Below, one piece after another: positions 11,960-41,900 of a stretch of 64,000 nucleotides of DNA. The notes beneath the pieces are model-generated. The model had not been told where the DNA came from. It was given only the letters and a program-made list of their open reading frames with translations, and searched no databases. Within the stretch, counting starts at the first letter, position 1, and every line of letters begins with the position of its first letter. The position numbers and the translations under genes are program-made. Source of the DNA: Congeria kusceri (taxonomy: Eukaryota > Mollusca > Bivalvia > Myida > Dreissenidae); NCBI GenBank assembly GCA_027627225.1, contig JAPFQT010000080.1, positions 372,001 through 436,000 on the forward strand, in the 5' to 3' direction.

Positions 11960-12974
11960 AGGGCCAAGTTGTTAACAACTTTAATGGCTTTTTAAGCATA
12001 CATGCCATAATTTTTTCAGGCCAAAACGGGACATTGACAAAATATCAGCGGGACATTCGACTTTTCATCGGGACAGTGTTATTTTGTAGCCCACTTTTCT
12101 CTTTGTTCTCGAATCATAAGGTTACACTTTAGTTACGGGGCCTTTTTTATTTGATAAATAATGTTCTTACAAGCATTTGTTTAGTGCTTTAATTGTTTTT
12201 AATCGTTACCACTACTGAACTCGTTGTACTGATTGGATAATTAATGAAGTATAAAAATCTTGATTTAAAAACATGTATATTATAGATCAATATGCTTTGT
12301 TCTTGCAAAAAAGGCGCAAAAATTTCCTATCGCACATCATGCCAACGTGCGTCAACTGTTAACATGCACATTTTGCACTTCGTAAAAATCTTTTGTTCTG
12401 GAAGAAAAGCGCGCGGACATTATGCTGACATGTACAACGTCACGTCAGTATTAATCTATGACATACAGTTACACCCTCCACGTGATGACTAACAGCAATT
12501 AGCGACCGCGGATTATTATGACCACCATCCCACGAAAGCGTGACAAAGGATTAATAAACCACTGTTTGGGTTATCATAACTGCTCCTCGTTGACACGCGG
12601 CTAGCGGGCATTGTTGTCATAGGGACCAATTAAGGATTGAATGATAAGAAGTAAATTGTTTGCCCAATGCAACTTTTATTATTTATATACTAATATCGAT
12701 TTTTGTGACTGACCGGGACAAAATGCATCTGACCAGGACATATGGCATGTATGTTTTAAGCTAAAGCCGTTAAAATTTGGATGAAGATATTTTAATGTAA
12801 ATTTAAAATAACATTATTAACCTGTTAGATTATTCTATATAAATTCTCATGCTGGAATAATTTTAAAATGTTTTAAAATGTTCAATAAACAATTTGCTGA
12901 TAATATTAATGTCATTTACATCTTTAGTTAACAGACTTAATTGGTTGCTAAAGTATTGAGCATCTGGGCCCAGT
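11960..12974. repeat. MITE interrupted by a second element
   Basis: The outer ends 'agggccaagttgttaacaac' and (reverse complement) 'ctgggcccagatgctcaata' match the family of 15434-15682. Within it, 11997-12753 is a separate 757-bp element with perfect 13-bp terminal inverted repeats (catacatgccata). It is flanked by a 7- to 8-bp direct repeat TTTTAAG(C), at 11990-11997 and 12754-12761, a size typical of hAT-type insertions. The inner element has repeated 'cgggacatt' motifs and no recognisable transposase. Confidence 0.75.
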
Positions 12975-13841
12975 AATTATACCACATACAGCTTGAAATA
13001 CGCAATGCACACATTCATTTTCTACATATATTTTGTTTTCTTATTAATTGGTTATATATTCTCAACACTTGCTCTTGCTTGACCTACATTCAATTTGCTG
13101 TTTCAAATCAGGTCATAGAAAAGTGGGTTATCTTAAACATGGAATTAATTTGTTTAATATATGGAAACATGTCAGTAGAGTCCAATTGCATGAGATAGCA
13201 ATTACCAGAATTCTACTTTTTTTTGTAAAATGTGCAAATGACTCCAATAAATGTGAGCAAAAAGCTATGTATTTTTCCATCTTTTCTGTCTCTCTTTAAA
13301 ACAGTGTAATTATTTTTGTTTGCAGATAAACTTCCCCAACCATTGTGACAATTTATACTTAATTAGGTTAACATTCTTGGATAAAAGTTCTCGAGGCCAA
13401 GCAGTGTCATAAAAAATCATTAGCAAATATGGTGACAAACAGATGTCAAGTCTTTTACAAGAGGCTTTTGGTAAAACCACAGCAATTGAGCCAAGATGCT
13501 GTGCCCTAATTGCTCCACCAGGAAACCCACATGAAAGCTTTGATCACTAAGTGTGTGAACCAATTTACTGTAATTAAGTGTTATGACAGGCTTGTTGGCT
13601 AGAATGCAAAAATAAACTTCTCCTTTAAATGTTGGTGAGTAAAAGTATGGCAATTATATATGTGTGCAAGATTTGGAATTGATACAGAAATGTCTTCGTA
13701 ATTTATATCAGCAGCGTAGTGTGTTTCTTTAAGATTTAGTATCTATAAATAACTATCATCATAATTTATCCATGGAATGACCAACTATTTTTAAGATTTG
13801 GAATCAAGAAATAAAGATCTTTCTAATCAGGGCTTGCATTA

Positions 13842-14139
13842 TGCACCTATCAATATTTTATCTATTAAAATAGGGGGGGGGGGGGCGGCGAGCAATCCCA
13901 GGGGAATTTGACTAATTGTATTTTGGGGGATCTAATTTTGTCTAAATCCCCTCAATGGGGGATGCTTAATTGGTGTATCAATATTGCCAGGATCTAAAAT
14001 CTGAAAAAAGTCTATTCCCCGGGACCCGGAATAATTTGGCATGTCAAATTCCCGTCAGCTGGGAATTGCTTTCAGTCTAAAGTCTCTTATATCCCCGCCA
14101 CTCCCCCCCCCCCCCCGGGGGAAAATATTGATAGGTGCA
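13842..14139. repeat. Harbinger-type MITE (TGCACCTATC ends), copy 1
   Basis: A 298-bp element starting TGCACCTATCAATATTTT and ending with its reverse complement, flanked by TTA on both sides (13839-13841 and 14140-14142). Two poly-G/poly-C runs lie just inside the ends. TWA target duplications are the hallmark of PIF/Harbinger insertions; the class assignment rests on that alone. Confidence 0.8.
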
Positions 14140-14799
14140 TTAAGGGAAGTCTGAGAGTTATTACTCCAAGGTTTTGTCACAGAACTTCTAAAATTGCAGC
14201 CTTGGAAGTCCCATGTAAGGATGAAACATGTAAGGATGAAACAGTCAAAAAGAATGCTTTCGACTTCCAATATCCAACACTTTGAAGTGAGGACTTCCAA
14301 AATGTTCACCTCAGTGCAAGCCCAGATTATAATTCCAAGTTTATAATAGGTCAGAAAACATGGAGTGAAGTAATATAATAGCTATAGAGTAGAAATATAT
14401 GCTGTGAAAATTGTAATGTACATATTAACGTCGCACAAAACTTCCAAATATTAGGAGCAAAACTTCCAAAATCAGATGCCAGGAAGTTCAAACTTCCAGT
14501 TTTCAAAAGCTAATGAAAGCCCTGTTCTAATTTATATATATGCTACAGCTTTTACTGCTTCTTTCCATTTTAAAATTGACTTTAAACTATACCAGTACTA
14601 AGTAACTATAGACAGCTACATTGGTTGAGCTGATTGGCAGCGTGTGTCATTGACTGTTCCATCGAGATGTTTTCAATACATGTTCAATCAATTCATTTGT
14701 ATACAATTTGCATATACCCGCAATCAAGTTGTTTGTGAGGATTTCATTGGTAAAGTCACTTTAAAGATTAAACGTGCTTGACTGCATGGCACATCATAC

Positions 14800-31638
<16,839 letters not shown>

Positions 31639-33643
31639 TTTGTTTTTAAAATATCATCATTTTTGTTAATGATTTGCACCAATATGGCGAAGGGATCTGT
31701 TATGCACATCTAAGTCGGTCAAACGTCTAGACAACACTGTCTAGGTCAACGATTACTTAATATTCATTCGACAATCCATATTCACCACAGCGAACGGTTC
31801 TGTAATGTTTGTATTTTCAATTTCCATTAAAGTTTACTCGTGTCTTTTGTTTTCCAATACACTAATTAAATACACTATCCGATGTTTTGTGTATTGCAGC
31901 AATGTGCATGTAGAATGGACTCGTCCAAAAAACATAACAGTCTTCAAAAATTAAATTGGGTCATCAAATTTTTCTTAACGGGGGTGTGATTTAAAATGTT
32001 GTTTATTTGGTGTCGAAAACTTTACAAATTAATTGATTCCATATCAAAGTTGCGCACGAGAATGCAAAGAAAGCAGATTCATGACTGTATTTATTAAAGA
32101 AAAGAAAAACATATTTGATGTTGATGCTGCGAAGGGCTATATCACCAGGATTCCATGTCAATAAACGACAACGCTCATTTTACTAACGGTTGAAAACGTG
32201 TATTACCCGTATCAGAGTGTTTGTAACATGATTAACGGCTTGTTGCAAAATATTTTTATATAAGTTTGAAAACGGTTTTAAAAAAGAAATAAAATGGGGG
32301 TGATTGTTTTCTGTTTTAGATCGTGCAAAATTGTAAGGTCCTTGTCGTCTGATTTTTAATGTCGCCACTTTTCAAAACTGCTGAAGTAATATTTTCTTTT
32401 ATTGGTAAAGAAAGCGTTATTTCAAAGTAAAACATCTACATAATTTGACATAATATTTGACTATGTATTTTAGGATTAAATGTTTCAAAATATCTTGCAG
32501 GTGTTCTTAATTAAACAGAAGAAAAACGCGTTTTCTTACAGTGAACATGCGCATTTATAAACGGGCTTCCTATTTTAGTATTTTGATATGTATTACGATG
32601 TAAAGTTATTCCAGAATCTGCATTCTAAGAAAAGCTGCATTTTCCAGTTATTGATGTTTGAATGCACCAATTAATACTCTTCTTGAACGTAGTGTATATT
32701 GGCAAAATATAATTTGCACAATTGGCTATTTCCGGCTTATTCGGTGCACGGGCGCAAATCGAGCTATAATTAATGTTACAACTTGTTGTTTTATACAGGT
32801 ATATTGTTGCATTTTGTGGATTTATAGAAAACACAAGCAAGTACTGGCATTGTAATAGCTAGAATATGCATTCTTTAATTTAATATGTTATTTTTATCAA
32901 CTTACTTTTAAGACACATCATGGTTTTGTGCATTGTGACACATCAAGGTTTTTGTGCATTGTGAATTGTATATGCTGTTAGTCTATTACTAATTTAATTA
33001 TCTTGTTGTCAATTTTGATGCGCATGTCTTACGTTATCGGGCAGCCCGAAGGAAACCAAATTATATATATATATATATATAACCTTGTATATGTATTAAT
33101 AATTCGATATAGGAAAACCCACTTGTCCGGTTAAATTATCATTGAATGCCTAGTTTAATCCTTCTTCATTTGACCCACCCACCATAAATCTGGGTTATTG
33201 TACTCCTGCGTATTGGCTCCCTGCTGTGGTCACAGTGTGGACACAGTGCGGCGACCCTTATCAGCTGAAATCAATACACTGCTGCAATTGAAACAGTGCA
33301 CTAAACCATTGCTCAGTCAGCTGGCGGAAAAGATTGCAGATAATGATAAGAGATTTTATGGCGTGCCAATACACAGAGTGGAATACACCAAGGAGAGATG
33401 ATTTCTCAGTCTGGCTTTTTGCGAGAAGTACATCCTGTAAGAAAACACATAATTTTTCGTCACATTTACTAGTAAAATGAAGAATTTAAATAAACTACTG
33501 ATCGGCGGTCGGTCTGTTTCTCTATTACGCGGAGCCAACGACATTGCTCCCATTTTTTTAATCCGACAATGAATTGTTGCCCTTGAGTAATCCTTCCCGC
33601 CATTGATGTTGCATTGTGGGAACACGTGAAAGCAATCATCAAG
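31639..33643. promoter_or_regulatory. Head-to-head intergenic region between receptor and PA2G4
   Basis: About 2 kb separates the minus-strand receptor start from the plus-strand PA2G4 start, so both promoters should lie here. I see no clear TATA box or CpG-rich stretch. The 200 bp before PA2G4 are the most GC-rich part and contain 'cgcggagccaacg'. The uncharacterised frame at 33198-33401 is also here. The role is inferred from position only. Confidence 0.4.
33198..33401 (+). CDS. Unrecognised small ORF or exon remnant
   Basis: The frame ends LSQLAEKIADNDKRFYGVPI then HRVEYTKER and a stop. From about 33250 on, the sequence looks protein-like (mixed charged and hydrophobic residues, not repeat-derived), in contrast to its surroundings. 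An AG (cacag) precedes the good part at about 33249, so it could be the terminal exon of an unseen plus-strand gene or a degraded copy of one. I do not recognise the family. It ends about 240 bp before the PA2G4 start codon. Confidence 0.3.
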   Translation: MYSCVLAPCCGHSVDTVRRPLSAEINTLLQLKQCTKPLLSQLAEKIADNDKRFYGVPIHRVEYTKER

Positions 33644-36600
33644 ATGGCAGATAAAGAAGATGCAGAACCGAGTCCGGCGGAAGACATTGTTGTCACCAAA
33701 TATAAAATGGCGGGGGACATGGTTAATGGTAAATTGTACCCATAAATTTCGATGCATAATACAATGTAATGTCTTATAACAAAAATTGGTGAATGGCTAT
33801 ACTATTTTCAAACCAACACATGTTCGGCATATTGCACAAATACCGGTAACTTAGATGTCCCAAAACAGTAACAGATTGTTGATGTTTTATGTTGTTTTGC
33901 GAAGAATCAAAATGTCATATTGCTTGGTAATTTATCTATACAAACTAGGAACATCGATTCTGTAAATGTCACTCTCTGCATTGTCAGTAATACCAATGTC
34001 ATTCAGAGTATTGAAGTGTTGCCAGTGGAAACTATGGCCTATTTTGATTTATACTCCATCTACCATCTACCGGTGCAAACCTTCCGACGGTGTAATCCGA
34101 AAATCACTGAATATGTGTCACGAGGCACCATAGGTTAAATCGCACCTGTTTACACGTTTCCCACGGTCCATCGCAGTATGGTTTTGGCCATTATGTCATT
34201 TTTACGAGTAAGTATTATTGCCAATTATGTTTAAACATCTAAAATCAGTATTTTTACGTCGAAATCTATCCGGTGTATCAATATCCATTGAGGTTGCACA
34301 TAGTTTTTCAGGTTTTTACTTCGTTTGTTTACCGTAGAATTACTTCATTGATTATATGACGTCACAAATCCGGTGCTCGTAGTAAATAGCGCCTTTTCCA
34401 TATATGGGCATGCTACATTTACTAAACAAAACTTCCGTTTTTATTTGATAAGCGATGGTATGATTTCATTTCAAAATTTAAGCTTTATTAAATTACTGAT
34501 TTTTTATGAACTTAGTAGGGAAATCATTTTTCAATATAATGCCTATATATTTCCAATGTACTGCAATCACGAGTGCCTAAAAATGAGATTTGTTGTCATT
34601 GTTAACTTTTTGTGTATATTTATCACTGTATTTTTATAATTAGAAAATATGCCAAAAAAAATCAAAATAAACTTATGAAAAAATCAGACAGTTCCCTGAA
34701 TTTCAAACATAGGTCACTTATTTTCATTTTAGCTTCCAACTATCAAGAAGTACAAGATTCCTAGAAGGCAGTATGATATCACCCTGATTCAGAAGGCATA
34801 TTCAGATGTCAAGGAGAAACCTGAGAGCATCCCTGAGAGCACCCTCAGAGACAAAACACTGGGAATTCAGCCTGTTGACCAAGGTTATCTGTATGCAGGC
34901 CCAGGTCCACTATTCAGCAAAGAAGAGGAAGCACAGCTGGCCTGAAAACATATGGAATGTTGACGAGACTGGCCTCACAATGGAACATTCACCACAAAAT
35001 GGTAGTTTGTGTAAATATTTCCAGGAAAACGTATGAAGGACGACCTGATGGATGGTGCATCCCCAGAGTCAGCGGGAACTGTAACAGACTCTGGATCGTC
35101 AAACACAGAGGTGTTCATGCAATACCTGCAAAACCACTTCAAACGATTTGTCCCTAGCAACAAATCATCCTATATTGATTTTGTTTGATGGACACACATC
35201 ACATGTGAACTGAACTCTGGCAGAGTGGGGCAAGAAGCACAACCTGATTTTCTTCGTCCTGCCACCTCACACCTCACATGTCTCCCAGCCACTGGACGTG
35301 AGGTGTTTTGGCCCTTTGAAAAGAGCATATTATTGTGAACGCCAGTCGTACATGCATCACAACCGAGGCATGCAGATAAACAGATACAGTGTGGCAAAGA
35401 TATCTTGCAAGGCCTATGACAAGTGTTTATCAGCAGAAAACCTGATATATTCTTTCAAGAAGACTGGTATTTTCCCATTCCAGCCATCCAAAATATCCCC
35501 CGACATGACCGCTCCATCTGCTATCTACAAGGAAAATATTAATCCGCAGCAGCCTAACGGATTCCTTGAAGAGAAGAGGATCACTGCTGTAAAATCAACA
35601 GAGAATGGTAAAAAGAGAAAGCCCAGAGGACCATCCATCCATGGAAATATAATGTCCCCAACAAAGCAGTCAAAGCTGGCAGAAACTCCAAAAAGACCGA
35701 AGACTGATGTACCGCCAAAATCCAAAAAGAATACCAGACATGGCGAAAGACCGTCGGCCCGTCGGACATTGCGGACGAAAATTTTAAAAGGCCGACGGTG
35801 AAATCCAATATCGTCGGACTTACTGTCCGGTAATTTTTTTGTTTCCATTTCCAAAGTTTGTAACCTCTTCGCAGTTTTCACAACAAAATTACTTCGCAGT
35901 TACCTGTTCCTGTGTATTCGGATTCGTTGCCATACGTAAACAAGTGAGTTTTTAATACGAACAGTGTGTGTTTTGCGAAAATATTTATCGAAATCTATCG
36001 TACATTTTCGGTAATATTCAAGTGTTATAAGTACAAACCATGAGTGCCTTCGACAAATTAAAATATGTTAAGGGGGCAATGCCGAATAAAAAAACAACTG
36101 CTCCGTCAGATAAAACGCATTCCCCACCCACCAAAGTCACCAAATACTAACGTAAATTTCAATCTTCATGGTGTGAAGGGCGTCCAAAGGATTTGACACA
36201 AACTTGTGATTCCTCATTGTACTGGAGGTGTACTATAATCTATAAAGTGATGAAAAATGTTCAATTTTGTGTATGTCATTATATTGAAAAAATAAAAGTA
36301 AAGTTAAATATTGGCACATTAAAATTTAAGAATAAAAACTCTTAAGTGGTGAATGTTAAATACCAAAAGTTGAGGCCTGTGAAGTTCACAACTGGCCTGT
36401 AAATTTTTCCTCCGTAGGACAGTCTGGCCTGTAAATTGTGACGGTCTTTCGCCATGTCTGGAATACTATCACCACAACCAAGCACATCATGGATCCTGAC
36501 AAAAGTTGGTACTGACACTGACAGTGAGAGTGATGTTTCCGATGAAAACGAGGATTTATGTTGCATGTGCAATAAAAGGAGTCCAGAGCGTAGCAGTAGA

Positions 36601-38901
36601 GTTTATCTCCTGGGCTCAGTGTGATAGCTGTGGGCACTGGACACACCTCAAGTACTGTACACCAGTCAAGTGCATTCGCAGGAACGACACCTTCCTCTGT
36701 CCACACTGTGATAAATAAATGTGCAATATATTGAGGGTTTTTTAACTACAATTTATAACCATTTAATGATTTTAAATGTCATTTTACTGACATTTAAGTT
36801 ATCATTAGCTGGTTATAAATTATAGTAAAAAAATCTTTTTCAGTTATTTTACACTTGTTGATTTACATTTGTTATTGTTAAATATTTATGTTTTCATGTT
36901 TTGCATGTCTATATCTTCCTTAAACATGTAACAAACATTAAATTCACTCATAAACATTTTAACTGTATTTGTTTCATTGCAAAAAATGACTGGCAACAAC
37001 ACAGAAGTTTTGCCCAGTACAGTCAAGGGAGGTAATTATAGTTACACCGGTAGATGGTAAGTTGTCAACATCCAAAATGGCCGCCGACCCAGTTTGATGG
37101 ATGTTTTTAAATGAAGAAGTCTTGAAATGTGTGATATCTTAATGTAATAATTAACAAAAATGATTTATTTGGTCATTTATTTAATAATTAGTGTCAACTT
37201 TGTGTGTTAAACGTGAATAATACATGTCTAAACTACTAATACACCGGTAGACTGTGTAACCGGGCTAAGTCCAAATAATTAGACGTAATCGTTGGATTCT
37301 GATCTATTTTTTTGTATGGGCAGAATCCACACTACTGACGCAGTGCCTAAATCCGCCACATTTGGAGGGTATTTTTACGATATTTTCAAAAGTTGTTTAC
37401 AGATTGACATAAAAATTAACATAAATCATGTTGGGTTTTGTGCATTTACTGGTGTGTTTTGGTTGCATTTCAAATGCTTGGCAAAGGAAAAATATTTATT
37501 GAAATTGAAGTCCTAAAATGTGTTTAAAAAAATGAGCGTTGGAGTGCCTAAATCCGCCACCCCTCTTTAAAATGTTCAAATTGCTAAAAAATAATATTCT
37601 TTGTGAATTCTGTTTTCAAAGCAACTTCTATTGACAAAACTCTCACTTTTATTTCTTTAAGGTTCATTTTCTAATGTTTAATATAAATGGTGAAAATCGT
37701 AGATCAGGAACCGTGACATGCTTATTTCACATTTGACTATCGTACTTATTTAATTTTCCATATTAAGCAGTTCATTGTCTGTTGTTAATACAATGTTTCA
37801 GTTTCTTCAAATACTAATTTGTGCCTCTTAAAATAGCTCTGAAACTGAGGTCCTGCGTGCACGTGGGACAAATAAGTGGGGTTTTGAATAGCAAGACATT
37901 TGCGCTCTTAATATGCTGTTCTTTCCACATTTTATTGTATGTAATGCTAATGAATAATGGTTATTTTATACTGCACATGCTCCCATAGACATTATAATAA
38001 AACATGATAATTTGATTTTATCATGGACACCATGCGGGGCCTCAAAATTGCGCATGCGCAGTATGAAATAGGTTCCCCGCATGCAGCTTGTTTTCATTTA
38101 GGGGTTATGTTCAAAATAATTGGATAAAATATTCATTTATGCACAAATCAAGATGAAAACTCATCAGCGTTGTTAAGATCGAGATTGATCGAGATCAACA
38201 AAATAGAAATCGCCGGTACAAAAAACCGCTTATTCGGATGGGGTGGCGGATTTAGGCAAGTGGCGGATTTAGGCACTGCGCCAGTACGTCTAAACAGTTT
38301 ATGCTTACTTCCAGTAGCAAAGCAATTTCACATGAACTTTTGATTTTTCCGGTTAAACTTCAAAATATCAATAGTATCATGCATATAATAATGTTATTAA
38401 TCCATATTGTAGAAGAAAACAGCACATAAATCGAGCAATTATCAACAAAACATTGTAATGTTATCAAATAAACTACACTCGCATATCCACATTTCTGTAA
38501 TGAAAGTGGTCAAAACAATTTCAGTTTTTAACGAAATATATTAATAGCCGACACAGCTTTCTACTGCGCACATGGTAAAATATTTTGTCTATAGATTTGA
38601 TTCTATAGCCATATGCGATCCGTATTTTTACTGACCAATGAAATAGCAGTATGCAAGTTTCACATTACTCGGTGCAATATGGAGGACTTGACATAGAATT
38701 TGAACAGTGCATTTGTTTAAGGATAAGGATTAAGTGTTAAAGTAAGTTTTATGTTGACTTTTTGGCATGCAATTGGTAAATTAATGTTTGTACTTAATGT
38801 TGAATCATTGTTAAATTAATAATGAGTGGTAAAATATGAAATTGCAGCTTGTATTGATGCCACAGGAAAAAAGCACTTACCGATATGAGGTGTATACCGA
38901 C

Positions 38902-38971
<70 letters not shown>

Positions 38972-41900
38972 AGTAATTTTGTGTGATACTTTTTTAAATC
39001 ATTTTACATAATTAGATGAAATCAAATTCACACACTTTAAGAATGATTATGAATATAGTAATGTTTCACTTATTAGTCTGCTGAAACTTGTTTGTAAAAC
39101 TATATTCATGAAGGTAAATTTTTAAAAAGGGACTTGCTCAGATTCAACGTTTTATACAGGCCGGCTAGTAACATTTTCTTGCTCTGGAGTAATAATATAA
39201 GTATTTTGCTTTGCCAAAAGGCTTGTTTTGATTACTAAAAGAAACTGACTTCATATCCACAGCCAAATGGATGATATATTGCACTTGTCTGACTGATTCA
39301 CTGTTATTCCAATGAATATGCATACAATGCCCGGTTAAGATCTGGAATATACTGAACTGGAATATATTTAATATGGCTGTAAAATGCTTCAGGTATACTC
39401 AAAGAAGTTATCGAAAAGTGTGTGGATGGTGCATCAGTTCTAAGCATTTGCACTTTCGGTGATGATCGCCTGCTTGAAGAGACAGGAAAGGTGTTCAAAA
39501 AGGAGAAGGACATGAAGAAAGGTAATAAATACAACTTACAATAGCATTGAAACCAATTGAATGAGTCCAGTTTAATTTGTACAAACATTTCAAAAATAAA
39601 CAAATTATCATGGAATCCAAGAAACTGTGAAAATTCCCTCAAGTTTTGGCTTCCCCAAAATTGAAAGAGAATCCCTTATTCAGATTTATGTTGCTAGCAC
39701 ATAGTCTTTCAAACAAAATTGCTAATGAGAGTAGTTCAGGAGATTGTTTCTTATGTGACTAATGCACTGTTTAAAGGGATGTATGTGTTGTTTTTTCAGG
39801 TATTGCCTTCCCAACGTGTGTATCAGTAAACCACTGCATTTGTCACTTCTCACCACTGAGGACCGATCCAGATGTCACACTTAAAACGGGGGATCTTGTC
39901 AAAATGTGAGATTTTTTCATCAGATGTTTATTCTACTTTTAATGTGATACAAAAATCTACAGTAATGTGATTTGGTAACAAATCAAGTTGTCAAGAGTAC
40001 TACTATTCTTGCATTGAGCTGTAATGTCTGTTTATTCCTGTAAGTCACTTAAAAGCTCTTTCCCCATTTGATAAATAATATTCCCAATTCCTATAAAATG
40101 AATGTATGAAACAATTAAAAATAATGACATCACCAAATAAGCATCCAGTTTAAATAAATCGAATCAAATCTCAAATCAAAATCCATGATCCAGATTTCTT
40201 GTTCTGATACATTATTGTAAGAATTGAACCCATGCTCAGAACATGTTCATAATGTTCATATTTAATATATTTTGTCTATTTCAGTGACCTGGGAGCACAC
40301 ATAGATGGTTACATAGCTGTAGTTGCTCACACTCTCATTGTTGGTGCCTCAACGGTAAAGACTGATCCTTTTGCTGGCCTCAAATAACTAACAAAACATG
40401 AACTTTAATTTTACTCAGAAAAAAACACTTCTAAAACCAGCTAAAACCACAATGTCAAATGACACTTCAGTGTTTCATGCAGTTTGAGTGTTACATAAGA
40501 GGAAGAAATGTTTTGTTTTATACTGATTTTAATGCATTCTTCAACATTTGCTATGTAGTACAGTCCAGTAGATGGCAGGAAGGCAGATGTTATACTGGCT
40601 GCCCACAGTGCGGCTGAGCTAGCCCTTCGAATGGTGAAACCTGGCGCAGAGGTAACGATATGTATACAGTGAATATTCAAGAAATAACGATAATAAATGG
40701 CATCCAGTTCAGCTGATTATAAAAAAAGAAACAAAAAAACAAAACCTACCTTCAATAACAAAGAACCAAACAAATGGTCAGCTAGCATTTGACGTTTCAT
40801 GCATACACGTTGATTTTGGTGGAAAATGTGGTAGCAGTCATAAATGAACATCAATACCTTCCTTTAAGCGTATGACTATTAATCTAAAGGATGACTGCTA
40901 CCTGCAGTATACAAATACAATGATAAGTTATATGGCATATCATGAATTCAGTATAAGTGTTAGTGTGTAAAAAATGTAATACATTATAACATTTATTTTG
41001 ATGCTGTTCTGTCTTTAATCTTCACTATTCTTATTCCATTCTTCTTATTCCAGAATAACACTGTAACAGATGCTATACAGAAGGTGGCAGAATCTTACCA
41101 GTGCAAACCTGTGGAAGGTGAGATAATGCACTCAATTATTATATGAGGCGCATCGTTGGAAAACCGGCCTTAATGCATGTGCGTAAAGTGTCGTCCCGGA
41201 TCAGCCTGTGCAGTCCGCACAGGCTAATCCTGGACGGCACTTTCCGCTTTTATGGTATTTTCTGAGTCATTGAAGTCTCTTCTAAACATAAATCCACAGG
41301 CTGATCCAGGACGACACTTTACGCACATGCATTAAGTCGGGTTTTCCCACGACGCGCCACATATGTATTATGGGTTTCATTAAACATATTTTATTTCCCA
41401 AATAATGACATACTGTGTAGATATTTTTAACAAATGGTACACATTGCAAATTTTTTTTCGACAGGCTCTAAACTAAGTTCTATCAATAATCAAAGCAGTC
41501 TTTCCCTACTAAGGACTGGAAATCATTGAGCACAAGCCAGTTTAAAAACAACACACTTTATTATATGATTCCTTTGGGTACCAGTACCCAGTCCAAATTA
41601 TTTGTAGTAGGGACATAGTATTTTCAAGTGCCGGAATGCATTTGGACTAGTGTGTCTGTCTATTTGTTGTTGAAGTCACGGTGGCACACAGGAGAATCTA
41701 TATCATGGTCTAATATTTATACTTTCTGCGAATTCACTGTTTACTGTATATTAATTATAGGTATGCTATCCCATCAGCTGAAGCGACATGTGATAGATGG
41801 AGAAAAGGCAATTATACAGAACCCATCCGAAAATCAGAAGTAAGTGTCATGTTTATTTTATGAGAAATAATCTGACATTTTGAACCATTTTATATATATT

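Larger units (their letters stand above)
34063..37057 (+). mobile_element. Pogo-like DNA transposon, 3 kb, in PA2G4 intron 1
   Basis: The ends are a 13-bp inverted repeat (ccatctaccggtg at 34063-34075, complement at 37045-37057), each bordered by TA (34061-34062 and 37058-37059), as expected for Tc1/mariner/pogo insertion. The interior holds a pogo/Jerky-type transposase remnant (34749-36716), itself interrupted by a second element (35734-36461). Without that insertion the element would be about 2.27 kb, a normal size for pogo elements. Confidence 0.75.

Noticed and set aside
33356..33757. Minus-strand frames of 133 and 83 codons
   Set aside because: They overlap PA2G4 exon 1 antisense and have no recognisable domain.
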